From: Ascarosepion bandense
Lineage: Eukaryota > Mollusca > Cephalopoda > Sepiida > Sepiidae
Assembly (NCBI GenBank): GCA_037127315.1
Contig: JBBBDQ010001122.1
Location: 7,933,501-7,997,500 of the forward strand
Length of the DNA: 64,000 nt
Reading direction: 5' to 3'
In this document: piece by piece, positions 54,967 to 63,686 of the stretch
Layout of the letters: the number at the start of each line of letters is the position of its first letter
How positions within the stretch are numbered: position 1 is the stretch's first letter
Program-made: the position numbers and the translations under genes
Notes under the pieces: generated by a model
The model's database searches: none
The model's input: only the letters and a program-made list of their open reading frames with translations
Told to the model about the DNA's origin: nothing

Positions 54967-55828
54967 TGACTTCTGTACACTCTGGCCTTACTTAGGTGTC
55001 TGTTGTTCCAAAGTAGGGAGTACGGAACAGAAACAATACCTGCAGAAGACTTTGTAGTCAACAATTAATTTAGCCAGTAACATGTGTTTTTATGACACCA
55101 TTATTTACTGATAGTAAATTTTTAGACTATATTTTGGTGCTGTTTAAAACTAGCATTTGTTCTATCGCCGTCCCCAGCTACGCGAAAATTAGAGCTCTCG
55201 ACACGAGTATTCCACCAGAGAAATGAAACAAAACAAACACGACTGTTTGCTGTGAGTGTCCCACTTTCAGCAGCTGCCGTTGGCACTGTCAACTTAATGT
55301 CCGTCTTGAGACCACCACACTGCCTGAAAAGGTCATACGACAAGTGCTTTTATTATTGATGCATAAGGCAGGCTCAGTTGGCTGTCTGTGCGAGATGAAA
55401 GCTGGTCATAATATAGGATCGTTTGTTTGTAAATAGATCATATCACTTTATTCTTTCCCTTTTTTTTTAACTAGCATTTATTTTACAACACTTCAGCAAT
55501 GCTTCGCTGCATAAAACTAGTTTGAGTAGATCACGTGTCGAAGATGAGAAACTGTCAACTTCCAAGTATTTTACTGTTCAGTAAACTGTCAACCAGTCAG
55601 CGAGACAAATGGGAACCGTAGAAAGCCATACGAAAGCTATTTACAAAGACCTTCAAATCTTTAGATACGAACGGGTGTAGTGAAGACTTGTGTTTAAAAG
55701 AGGCATGAACACTATGCAACCTATATCTGACTGTTGGCAGGGCCTAAAATACGCCTGCAGCATCCTCTACAGCAGGATAAGAACAGTCATTCTATTAAGA
55801 CGAGCCAGCTACCAATTTAAATCCTACA
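54967..55828. other. Unassigned stretch
   Basis: No recognised repeat or coding, except a possible Helitron-like trace (ATGCTTCGCTGCATAAAACT at about 55499). Confidence 0.45.
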
Positions 55829-56290
55829 AGCAGTATAGCCCGGCGTTGCTCGGGTGTAATGAAAGCTTTAAAACTAATCCATGGTACTGGAGCTCAGACT
55901 CAGCATAAAGAATATTTTTGTGAAGTTTGGTGAGAATCGGATAAAAATTGTGGATTTGTATAAAGGACATACAGACAGATAAACAGACACTAACACACAA
56001 ACATCTTGCCTTTTATATATAGATATATTATCGATTTTCTGCACTATTGTAAGAACTGCAACCTTGAAATTTCTGAATATTGTTTCTTATGTGTTTGTCT
56101 ATGAGTATCAAATTTAAATAAAATCGGACCATTCCTTCTATAACCCGATTTTTTGATTATCGATTTTCGATATTTATCGGGGGTACCTCGCCACAAAATC
56201 TAGCTAAGAACACTCGCAGACGCTTATAGTACAACTGCGTAAATTTTCAAGAAAATCGGTTCAGCCGTTTCGGAGTCTATAGGTAAGAAA
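55829..56290 (-). mobile_element. Family D/E composite, inverted
   Basis: AGCAGTATAGCCCGGCGTTG (55830) is the inverted hairpin terminus. D 3' region, a short D left end (TTTGTATAAAGGACATACAG, CATCTTGCC), then the E body to CCGTTTCGGAGTCTATAGGT at 56285. The E microsatellite end is missing; the next base block is the degenerate satellite. Confidence 0.8.
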
Positions 56291-56438
56291 TAAATAACCA
56301 AGATTTTTTTCGAACCAAGTAAATACTAATAGACTCTAATATGAATGCCCAATATTCATCTCCGAATAAAGTCAATGCTTATTGACTTAAATATGAATGT
56401 TCAGCATTTATGTCAAAAGTAAATACTTATACATGCCA
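56291..56438. repeat. Degenerate AT-rich repeat units
   Basis: CGAACCAAGTAAATACTAAT, AGACTCTAATATGAATG and GACTTAAATATGAATG resemble units at 59.33-59.63, 60.05-60.10 and 60.89-61.08 kb. Confidence 0.5.
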
Positions 56439-56461
56439 TTGAGCCTGGTCAGTACTTAGAT

Positions 56462-56583
56462 GCTTACGGTCATATCACGTTGAATACACCGGTTCTCATT
56501 CGATCACCGAAGTTAAGCAACGTTGAGCCTGGTCAGTACTTAGATGGGTGACCACTTGGGAATACCAGGTGCTGTAAGCGTTT
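56462..56583 (+). rRNA. 5S rRNA-like sequence, nearly full length
   Basis: 119 nt: GCTTACGGTCATATCACGTT, CGATCACCGAAGTTAAGCAA, CTGGTCAGTACTTAGATGGG, TGACCACTTGGGAATACCAG, GTGCTGTAAGC. The ends pair (GCTTAC with GTAAGC), and A box, intermediate element and C box are readable. Substitutions such as TTCTCATTCGATC suggest a derived copy. A 24-nt piece of the same 5S (56439-56462) is duplicated directly upstream. The SINE-T head at 56590 follows, so it is more likely the head of a composite SINE than a working 5S gene. Confidence 0.85.
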
Positions 56584-56745
56584 ATTGACGGAGGTGCGTT
56601 GTGGATGTCGGTTCGGAAAGAGAAATCGGTGAGCCGAGTTCGTATTCCAGTTGAATGCCCTGCATTCACTTACACGGTAGTCATCTTGGGAAAGGTATTA
56701 ATCCGTCCCTTCCCTCCAGTTATGGGTTAAATAACAGGGTAGGAC
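56584..56745 (+). mobile_element. SINE-T attached to 5S unit, 3'-truncated
   Basis: GGTGCGTTGTGGATGTCGGT (A-box region shortened), B box GAGTTCGTATTCC, body to ATGGGTTAAATAACAGGGTA. The tail hairpin is absent. Confidence 0.8.
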
Positions 56746-56924
56746 TTGGGACCCTGTTCTTAAATAAATCCCAATTAAACTTTCTACATCGGGGAGGAAG
56801 CCTGCTCAACACACCTAGAGTGCATGCGGCTTGGACAAGTCGTTTTCTGTTTCGAGATTAATCTGAACAGTCCGTCGGCATAACAGAGTTTTTAGTAATT
56901 GTTAGTGACTGTTTATGGCCCGTC
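56746..56924. other. Unassigned spacer
   Basis: No feature recognised. Confidence 0.4.
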
Positions 56925-57225
56925 TGCAATGTAAAGTGTGAAACTTTGTTACTGCGAAAATAATCCCTAACCACTTCTCAATTTGCTAGTAATTCTTTTC
57001 TGCAGGAAGAAGCTTTCTCGACGCATGAGCTATTAATTTGTGAGATCCATCTGGCATACGAGCTCCACTGCCATACGAGCTGGCGTCGCTGGCAACTATA
57101 ATGTCCAGGTCTGGCTTATAGTGGATGAGAAACAAGGCCGACGTCAAGACTTCCTTTATTTTGACGAATGCTTCTTGGTATTCAGATGCCCACTGCCAGG
57201 TTTTGTCATTTTTCAAAGATTCGTT
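56925..57225 (-). pseudogene. Ty3/gypsy retrotransposon RNase H fragment
   Basis: Minus-strand frame: KNDKTWQWASEYQEAFVKIK, LTSALFLIHYKPDLDIIVAS, DASSYGSGA, then MPDGSHKLIAHASRKLLPAE, KNY, a stop, QIEKWLGIIFAVTKFH. This is the RNase H-like domain adjoining reverse transcriptase in gypsy-type pol, with the first catalytic aspartate in SDAS retained. Four or five residues after GSGA appear deleted in frame and a stop follows AEKNY. It is isolated; no other pol, gag or LTR sequence is next to it. Confidence 0.85.
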
Positions 57226-57261
57226 TAATATATATGGAAATAGATAGATAGATAGATAGAT

Positions 57262-57860
57262 TTTTTAATCCTTTCAGCCTTATCAAGGCAATATGGCGCT
57301 AGGACTCGGAGAAAACTGAGCGTGAAAGAATATGAGAAAAAAGTAAAACATTATAAAGCATCAAGAACAAGAAAAGAACGGAAATTAAGACAGAAGATAA
57401 ACGGTTGACATTGCATTTAAATTTTCGAAGATCAAAGTTGAGTGGAAAGCGTGAAGACGGAAGAGAGTTACACAAATGAGAGAAGAAACTGTTAGCATAG
57501 GACTTATAATAATATGAGAAAAAGAAAACATATTTAAGGAGAGAGAACAATAAAAGAATAAAAACTAAGAAGACAGAAGATAACGATTGACATGGCATTT
57601 AAATGAAGCATGAAGACGGAAGAGAGTTCCACAAGCGAGAAGTGTGCAGACAGAAACTGTTTCAACTGTAAAAGGATGAGACACCTTGCCGCCAATCTAG
57701 TACTGCGCTCAAATTTATAAAGTCGTGGTATCAAACAGAAAAGTTCATGAAAGCAATTATCATGAAAATATTCGTAGAAAAGAAACATGATGCAATATTA
57801 CAGATGTGGTAAAATGACTGAAACCAAGATGCCAGGTCAGAATCAATAACAGTGCAGATT
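57262..57860 (-). mobile_element. LINE-A, old diverged copy with internal duplication
   Basis: Tail at about 57265-57290. Minus frames MFLFYEYFHDNCFHELFCLI (57788) and RLAARCLILLQ follow the family loosely. The segment around GACATTGCATTTAAAT (57406) recurs at about 57588, so part of the C-terminal/3' UTR region is duplicated. Much more diverged than other copies. Confidence 0.65.
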
Positions 57861-57889
57861 ATTCAATAGGTTTAATCAATGATCTTCAA

Positions 57890-58400
57890 TATAGAACCTT
57901 TTAAGCAATGCGGTACCGCCACTGATGTGCAGGCAGCTAAATAAGACGGTTGGTTTTTAAAAAGGAAATTAATACTGAGCATCAGGAAGAGACACGCAAT
58001 GAGGAAGGAGGGCTTGGAGAATCTGATACTAACAGGCTAGATAGAGGAAAAGAGACAGTTCTTCGGAGCAGCAGCCATGAAATAATTTGTAGAAAAGACA
58101 GTGGTAAGCCACATCCCGGCGATGCGAAAGTGGCTGGAGTTGAGCTGCCAGGTCTGGACCAATCACATTACAGATCCTATTTTGAAGCCTGTTGCGAACA
58201 CTGAGACGAACAGCAGGGTCGTCTAAACAGATATGACAACAATAATTTATGCATGGTCGTACTGAGTATCAAAACCATATGTGGCAGCAATGGTAGACAA
58301 TGGTAAGTATGTAACTTAGATCCAGGCGATAAAGATTTTCTCACACGACACAGAGAACCAACATTCTAGATCTAACAGTTGATTCACTGCACTTTTTACG
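57890..58400 (-). mobile_element. LINE-A copy interrupted by a LINE-B fragment
   Basis: LINE-A tail region 57897-57950, then 58049-58400 C-terminal coding in minus orientation (GATGAGCTTCGG-like, CATTACAGATCC). Between them lies 57951-58048 from LINE-B. Confidence 0.7.
57951..58048 (+). mobile_element. LINE-B internal fragment
   Basis: AAGGAAATTAATACTGAGCA, TCAGGAAGAGACA, GCAATGAGGAAGGAGGGCTT and CTGATACTAACAGGCTAGAT match the KLILSIRKR...AMRKEGLENLILTG coding, with an internal deletion of about 20 bp. It lacks both LINE-B ends, which is unusual for a retrotransposed insert. Confidence 0.8.
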
Positions 58401-58422
58401 CTTAGTGTCGGCGGAGACAGGC

Positions 58423-58965
58423 GCATCTTCTTCTTCTTCTTCTATGTACCCTGTCCCTTCAGGACGTAGGCTATCATGGTTCTCCACGTCTCCCTATCCC
58501 TGGTGGCTCTTAGTATGTTTGCTCCTGTTACACCTCGCAACCCCGTTCCGTCATCCACTTGATCAGACCCCGCAAATATGTTATCCGCTGCCTTCCTCTG
58601 TCTCTTTTTTCATTCTATCTGTCCAGTCAGTATCAGGTTCTCCAAGCCTTCCTTCCTTATTGCATGTCCCAGAAACTTCAGTTGTCTCTTCCTGATGCTC
58701 ACTATTAATTTTCTTTTCGTTGCCATTCTTTCCAACACCTCATCGTTGCTTACATGCTCAGTCCACAATATCCGTAGCATCCTTCTGTAGAACCACATTT
58801 CCCCTGCTTCAAGTTTTGTCCTCATTTTCGATCATATTGTCCAGCATTCAGTGCCGTATTGAAGAACTGTCATTACATAGCAATCCAGCACTCTTTTCTT
58901 TATTTCTAGTGAAATTTCTCCTGTGTGTTAGTACTTTACTCAGTTTCTGGAACGCGTCCTTTAAC
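58423..58965 (-). mobile_element. LINE-B copy
   Basis: (GAA)n tail at 58428-58442 (minus). Coding MRTKLEAGEMWFYRRMLRIL, HVSNDEVLERMATKRKL, LKFLGHAIRKEGLENLILTG is open from 58825 to 58610, then a frameshift; the remaining C-terminus is recognisable to TYVLKGQGT. Upstream part to KDAFQKLSKVL at 58965. Confidence 0.85.
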
Positions 58966-58986
58966 CGACTCAATTATTATATATGT

Positions 58987-59295
58987 CAGTCAGTTAAGTG
59001 CCATACGTGATACACGCTTGGGCGATCATGTCTCGAAAGAGACATGACTGACTGGGCAGAAGATTATCCCGCATTAGGTTGCCATTGCTTTCTGCGATAG
59101 ACTGGTTGCCGACCAAGGCTATAGAACCCAATCTGTCCAGTTATTTAACCCATAACTGGAAGGAATAGACGGATTAATACCTTTCCCAAGGGTATTTTTG
59201 GCATAAGTGAATGCAAGGGAGTCAACTGGAATTCGAACTCGGCTCTCCGATTTCTTGTTCCGAGCCGATATCCACTGCGCCACACCACAACGCAC
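58987..59295 (-). mobile_element. SINE-T, full length with 11-bp target duplication
   Basis: ATTATATATGT occurs exactly at 58976-58986 and 59296-59306. On the minus strand all modules are intact: head GTGCGTTGTGGTGTGGCGCA, B box GAGTTCGAATTCC, tail hairpin CATGTCTC-TTTC-GAGACATG, and ACTTAACTGACTGA end. One of the two youngest copies in the window. Confidence 0.95.
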
Positions 59296-59329
59296 ATTAT
59301 ATATGTACGAATCCTGAATCAAGAAAATG

Positions 59330-59631
59330 GTTACAGAATCAAATATGCACGACCAAATATGAACGACTATATCCCGATGTTAATTCAACAGTTAATGACG
59401 AGCTATGTTTAACAGTTTAGAAATCTAATCAATGTTTTGTCGCAGTTGTAATCGAACAATATTTAGCTGTCCCCGAAATCAAGTAAATTCTTACAGATAC
59501 AAATTCATAGGAGCAATATTGACTTATCACCGAGCCAAGTGAATCGGTATAAACTCAAATATAAACGACCTATTTTTACCTGTAGACGAAACAAATGTTT
59601 GTAGTGTCAGTTATGACAAGGTACCTCTAAA
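59330..59631 (+). repeat. Degenerate AT-rich repeat units
   Basis: Contains AAATATGAACGACTATAT, GAGCCAAGTGAATCGGTATA and AACTCAAATATAAACGACCT, then TTTTTACCTGTAGACGAAAC, related to units at 60.05 and 60.9 kb. Confidence 0.55.
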
Positions 59632-59665
59632 GAGGATGTGCGTTGTGGCGCAGTGGATATCTGCT
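59632..59665 (+). mobile_element. SINE-T head only
   Basis: AGGATGTGCGTTGTGGCGCA and GTGGATATC; the remainder is replaced by the inverted repeat at 59675. Confidence 0.75.
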
Positions 59666-59674
59666 AAGAAAATC

Positions 59675-59835
59675 TGAGTAGGCAACGAATTTCGGCCGAT
59701 TTACTTCCGCCTGTTTACTTCCGGTTAGAAAAGTAATGCGCTTTTCTTGTCTTGTATTCCTCAACCTGCGCATTTCTTTCCTAACCAGAAGTAAACAGGC
59801 GGAAGTAAATCGGCCGAAATTCGTTGCCTACGCAG
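59675..59835. repeat. Large near-perfect inverted repeat
   Basis: Left arm from 59675 (GTAGGCAACGAATTTCGGCC, GATTTACTTCCGCCTGTTTA) and right arm to 59835 (TAAACAGGCGGAAGTAAATC, GGCCGAAATTCGTTGCCTAC) pair over about 60-65 bp with only a few mismatches. The spacer is about 30 bp. Probably a fold-back/MITE insertion into a SINE-T copy. If transcribed it would make a long hairpin RNA. Confidence 0.92.
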
Positions 59836-60044
59836 TACGTCATTCTGCAGTTAATTACATGACTTCATGAGAGTTACGGAAGAGAAAAAGTGCAAGATAT
59901 AGCTCATTTTTTATGGACATTTAGATAGAAAAAGGTAGGTTTCTTCAATAACTAATTGTTGATTTGAGTTTAGCATATACATTTGCAGAGATAATGCTAT
60001 TTTGGATAAATTTGAAAGGGAAAAGTCGAGAGTTAAAACGAACA
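59836..60044. other. Unassigned spacer
   Basis: The SINE-T body does not resume here. Confidence 0.5.
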
Positions 60045-60095
60045 TTTACCCTATATTTACCTGTCAACGAGGGAAATAAATGCTGACAGCTTCGA
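60045..60095 (+). repeat. Degenerate repeat unit
   Basis: CCTATATTTACCTGTCAACG and AGGGAAATAAATGCTGACAG match 60913-60955 closely. LINE-A inserts immediately afterwards. Confidence 0.65.
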
Positions 60096-60427
60096 CCAGA
60101 TTCTTTTTTCGCGCTTCCCGCCTGTGGAACTCCCTTCCATATACTTGCTTTCCTGACGGCTATAAACTCAAAAAATTTAAATGCAATGTCAATTCCCATT
60201 AACTCTTTCTACATCAACCCGTGTATTTTGTTCTTTTTCTTTCTCTCTACCTTCGTAACTGTCTTCACTCCTGTGTTTATATCCTTCTCTTGTCCTTTCT
60301 CTTTCTTCCACTGTAGCTGGTTCGTTTTTGTCTTCATTCTCCTCCTGCCTAAAACTTTAATTCTCTTATGTAGCCCCCTGCACATCAGTGGCGGTACCGC
60401 ATTTCTTGGGGTTAAATGATTAAATAT
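60096..60427 (+). mobile_element. LINE-A 3' end copy
   Basis: FFSRFSRLWNSLPYTCFPDG-like coding with a diverged 3' UTR (TTTTTCTTTCTCTCTACC) and tail ACCGCATTTCTTGGGGTTAA. The subfamily with GTAGCCCCCTGCACATCAGT before the tail. Confidence 0.8.
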
Positions 60428-60433
60428 ATATAC

Positions 60434-60550
60434 ATGGCCGTATCTGACTACCGGGCACACCGGGCACGGGTCCGGCTCGATCCGTGCAATCATAGTGAAA
60501 ATCCGGGCGAGGAAAAATGTCTTCGTCAGAAATCAGACTAAACAATTCAC

Positions 60551-60587
<37 letters not shown>

Positions 60588-60848
60588 AAAACGAAGAAAA
60601 CATCCGAATGAACGCAGTAAAAATCTGTTATTTTGGGAGAAAAGACTGGTTATACTCAGAAAGTCCGAACCCAATTTCCTGCTTTAGTTCACGTTCTGTG
60701 CCTAATTTCCATTGGAATAGCCGAAAAAATCCGTAAAAATCATAGTTTCTGGAAACGAATGACACTGATGACGTCATCACATTGTCAACTAATAAATCCG
60801 GGCAATTTTCTCTGTGCCCGGTGTGTTTTTAGCATCAGCTACGACCAT
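60434..60848. mobile_element. MITE, hAT-like, with imperfect terminal inverted repeats
   Basis: Left end ATGGCCGTATCTGACTACCG, GGCACACCGGGCACGGGTCC; right end CTGTGCCCGGTGTGTTTTTA, GCATCAGCTACGACCAT. Reverse-complemented, the right end aligns with the left (GGTCGTAGCTGA with GGCCGTATCTGA; CACACCGGGCACAG with CACACCGGGCACGG). The 415-bp interior holds (GAAA)n at 60553-60588 and no coding. The GC-rich GGGCACxGGGC termini resemble non-autonomous hAT elements; class is inferred. TA-rich flanks hide the target duplication. Confidence 0.65.
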
Positions 60849-60884
60849 ATATATATATATATATATAACCAAGCAATTTTAATC

Positions 60885-61075
60885 AAGTAAAAAGCTATTG
60901 ACCTAAATATAAACGTCCTATATTTCCCTGTCTACGAGAAAAATAAATTGTAACAGTTTCAATTCGAACCAAACAATATTTACCTATCCTCGGACCAAGT
61001 AAACGGCTATAGACTCCAGTATAAAGGACAAATATGTACGTCTTATCGAAACAAGCAAATTCACATTAACTCAAA
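60885..61075 (+). repeat. Degenerate AT-rich repeat units
   Basis: CTAAATATAAACGTCCTATA, TTTCCCTGTCTACGAG, GGACCAAGTAAACGGCTATA, GACTCCAGTATAAAGGAC. Same family as 56.3, 59.4 and 60.05 kb. Confidence 0.6.
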
Positions 61076-61510
61076 TAAAAATAAATATATTTTGCCATTA
61101 GATATCCCAGCAATGTTTGAATTGTAAGCCCAAAACCACCTTATATAAAATCCCGCGGTCAATCATTTTTTCTTGCTTCTCGATCGACACAGATTTTAAA
61201 CACAAGCAACAGAATACCTTTTTCTTTGTTCGTGTGCATTGAAGTGGTACCATAACCAACAATTAACGTCTCGAGATTGCAAAAGTCACGGTTATGTAGG
61301 CCATGCGCTACAGGATGCACATACAGGGGGCTGCTCACGTGTCAATAATGGAAGCCTGTCATCTGCCAAATGTTTTTCATGTTCATTTGATTGTCCACGT
61401 GTCGCATAGACAGATGATTTCCCCTGATGTGTTACAATGGTTCCTAGAAAAATATTATTACAATTTCTTATACTATCACAAATGGATAACAAAAACAGTC
61501 TTGACGAAAA
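61076..61510. other. Unassigned stretch with a TATA-like site
   Basis: TTATATAAAATCCCGCGGTC at about 61141 is TATA-like, but no gene or LTR structure follows. Confidence 0.4.
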
Positions 61511-62310
61511 CATGACGGTACACAGTCTTCCTGGCTGTTCATATAGAAGCAACATTGAAAGATTACGAGAAGAATATTTTCACTTTCTGTCGCACAGATT
61601 ATAACCATTGGACAATACAAGCTAGTGGGATGAAAACATGACGGTATACAGTCTTCCTAGCTGAACTTAGGTGAACAGAGATAGAAGAACATCTTGGAAG
61701 GAGTAAAAAATTTCCACTTCCTGTCACACAGATTATAACCATTGGACAATACATGCTACTGGGATGAAAATATGGCGGTATACAGTCTTCCTAGCTGAAC
61801 TTAGGTGAACAGAGATAGAAGAACATCTTGGAAGGAGTAAAGAATTTCCACTCCTATCACACAGATTATAACCATTGAAAACATGGCGGTATACAGTCTT
61901 CCTAACTGACCTTAGGTGAACAGAGATAGAAGAACATCTTAGAAGGGGTAGAGAACTAGAAGATAATTATTTTCACCCCTTGTCACATGGATGACAGCCA
62001 GTAGAAATACAAATCACTAAGAAACTTGATGGTATACACTTTTTTCTAGTTATCCATGGGTCACAAATATAGAGGAGCATCTTGGGATAGGTAAAGAACT
62101 ACAAGTGAATTATTGTCACATCGATTACAGCAATTGGACAACACAAGCTGGTGAGATGGAAACGTTGCGGTATACAGTCTTCCATGCTGTGCATGGGTCA
62201 GAAAGACAGAGGAACGCCATGGGATAATTAAGGGACTACTAGAGGATTATATTCACCTCCTGTGACACTGATTACAGCCAGGCTCCTGACATGGTAACAA
62301 GGCGTCATAC
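61511..62310 (+). repeat. Diverged tandem repeat, about 130-bp unit
   Basis: Landmark CGGTATACAGTCTTCCTAGC (and variants) at 61514, 61643, 61775, 61885, 62029 and 62168, i.e. spacings of 110-144 bp. Other shared words are GAACATCTTGGAAGGAGTAA, CACACAGATTATAACCATTG and GGACAATACAAGCT. Units 2 and 3 are nearly identical; the outer ones are far more diverged. No conserved frame. Confidence 0.88.
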
Positions 62311-62465
62311 AAGAGAAAATACAATCATACAAAGCTTTATCGATAAGTTTATTTAAATAAAATTTCTCAAACTTTCTCTGGTAACCAGATGTACTTCAAC
62401 TACTTCATCAGAAGTGAACCCCTTCTAAAACATTTGCTCGCTTATTCTAAATATACTGAGATTAA

Positions 62466-62507
62466 TGTATGGGTGGTGTAAGGGATAGCGCCTCAGGATG
62501 AGAAATC
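62466..62507 (+). mobile_element. SINE-T head fused to LINE-B
   Basis: GTATGGGTGGTGTAAGGGAT and GAGAAATCGGAGA are a SINE-T head ending before its B box. LINE-B sequence starts at the next base (TGGTCATCAGCAAAAAGGGC). Confidence 0.6.
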
Positions 62508-62845
62508 GGAGATGGTCATCAGCAAAAAGGGCATCCCCAAAACTTAAATACAGGTGGGGAATACAAAAATTAAGCAGGTACAAAAATTTAAATACCTGGG
62601 ACGTGTTCTAACAGAAGACTGAAAGTGCGACACAGAGATCCGAAGGTGAATTGGCATGGCGAAGGAAGCATTCCAGAAGTTGAGTAAAGTATTAAGAAAT
62701 AGGACAATTTCGATAGAAACAAAGAAGAGAGTACTGGATTGCTATGTGATATCAGTTCTTCAATGTAGCAGTGAATGCTGGTTAATATCTTTGAGGATGA
62801 AGGAAAAACTTGAAGCAACTGAAATGTGGTTCTTCAGAAGGTATG
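62508..62845 (+). mobile_element. LINE-B middle fragment
   Basis: MVISKKGIPKT-like start, KYLGRVLTED, a stop (TGA, about 62619), then an open frame MAKEAFQKLSKVLRNRTISI, KKRVLDCYVISVLQ, and MWFFRRYG where the match ends at 62845. Truncated at both ends. Confidence 0.8.
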
Positions 62846-63640
62846 GCTCAAATACTATGACTTGTATTTGGGAACATCATTGTTATTCTCAAAAAAATAC
62901 GTTACTGCAAAATTTAGTTGAAAACAAAATTACAATCCAAAGTATGTTTAATTTTAAATAACCCACAAGGAGTTGATAAAGCGTAAAAAACAAACAAACA
63001 ATTACAATGAGACACTGGCTTTCTGTCTTCTTTTTAATAATCTGTAAATTATGCAAAAGACCTTAGAATTCGGACCTTACGACCTTAGAATTCGGCTTTA
63101 GGGAGTTTTACCACATCCTCCATGTTTTCCTGATCTTTCATCCACTGATTATCAATTTGTAAGCACTTAAACATGTTTTAAATGCTAAAACTTTTCGGTC
63201 CAAATCAGAGATGGAATCAGCTTGCAAAGATTTCGTAGCATCACAGTCTTTTATCAGCGAGGAATAAATAATCTCGTCGAACCAAGGCAGAAATGCATTG
63301 ATGTTCAAGGCTCGTATTTTGACGAATATCAACATTTCTACAGTTAATTTTTATAAAATGAAATTATGTTTCTGAAATCGGGCATTATTTTTGTAACAAC
63401 CTAATACTTTGTTAAGTATGAGACAAAGTTAATTACGCAATATTCCCCTTTTAAAATTGTTTTTTTTTTTTGTCATCCATGATATTGCTATTTAATCAAT
63501 GGGTCATTACAAGTTTTCATCTACAGAAGTTAGAATCGTGCCTGTGAATTTTTTTATTTTTTTTTTTATGATGACTGACTTAATTTAACTTAAGGGTGCA
63601 ATCATTAGATGAGTAATTTTAACAATGTATCAACCATTGT
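62846..63640. other. Unassigned stretch with an isolated family C tail
   Basis: TTTAAATAACCCACAAGGAG and AAACAAACAAACAATT at about 62955-63003 resemble the family C end. The rest is unassigned; GACCTTAGAATTCGG is repeated in tandem at 63059 and 63079. Confidence 0.5.

Positions 63641-63644
<4 letters not shown>

Positions 63645-63685
<41 letters not shown>
63645..63685. repeat. (TA)n microsatellite
   Basis: About 20 TA dinucleotides. Confidence 0.95.

Positions 63686-63686
<1 letters not shown>

Noticed and set aside
56462..56583. Bona fide 5S rRNA gene
   Set aside because: Kept as a 5S-like feature, but a single isolated copy joined to a SINE head, with a partial upstream duplication and several substitutions, is unlikely to be a working gene. 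There is no clear T-run terminator directly after it.
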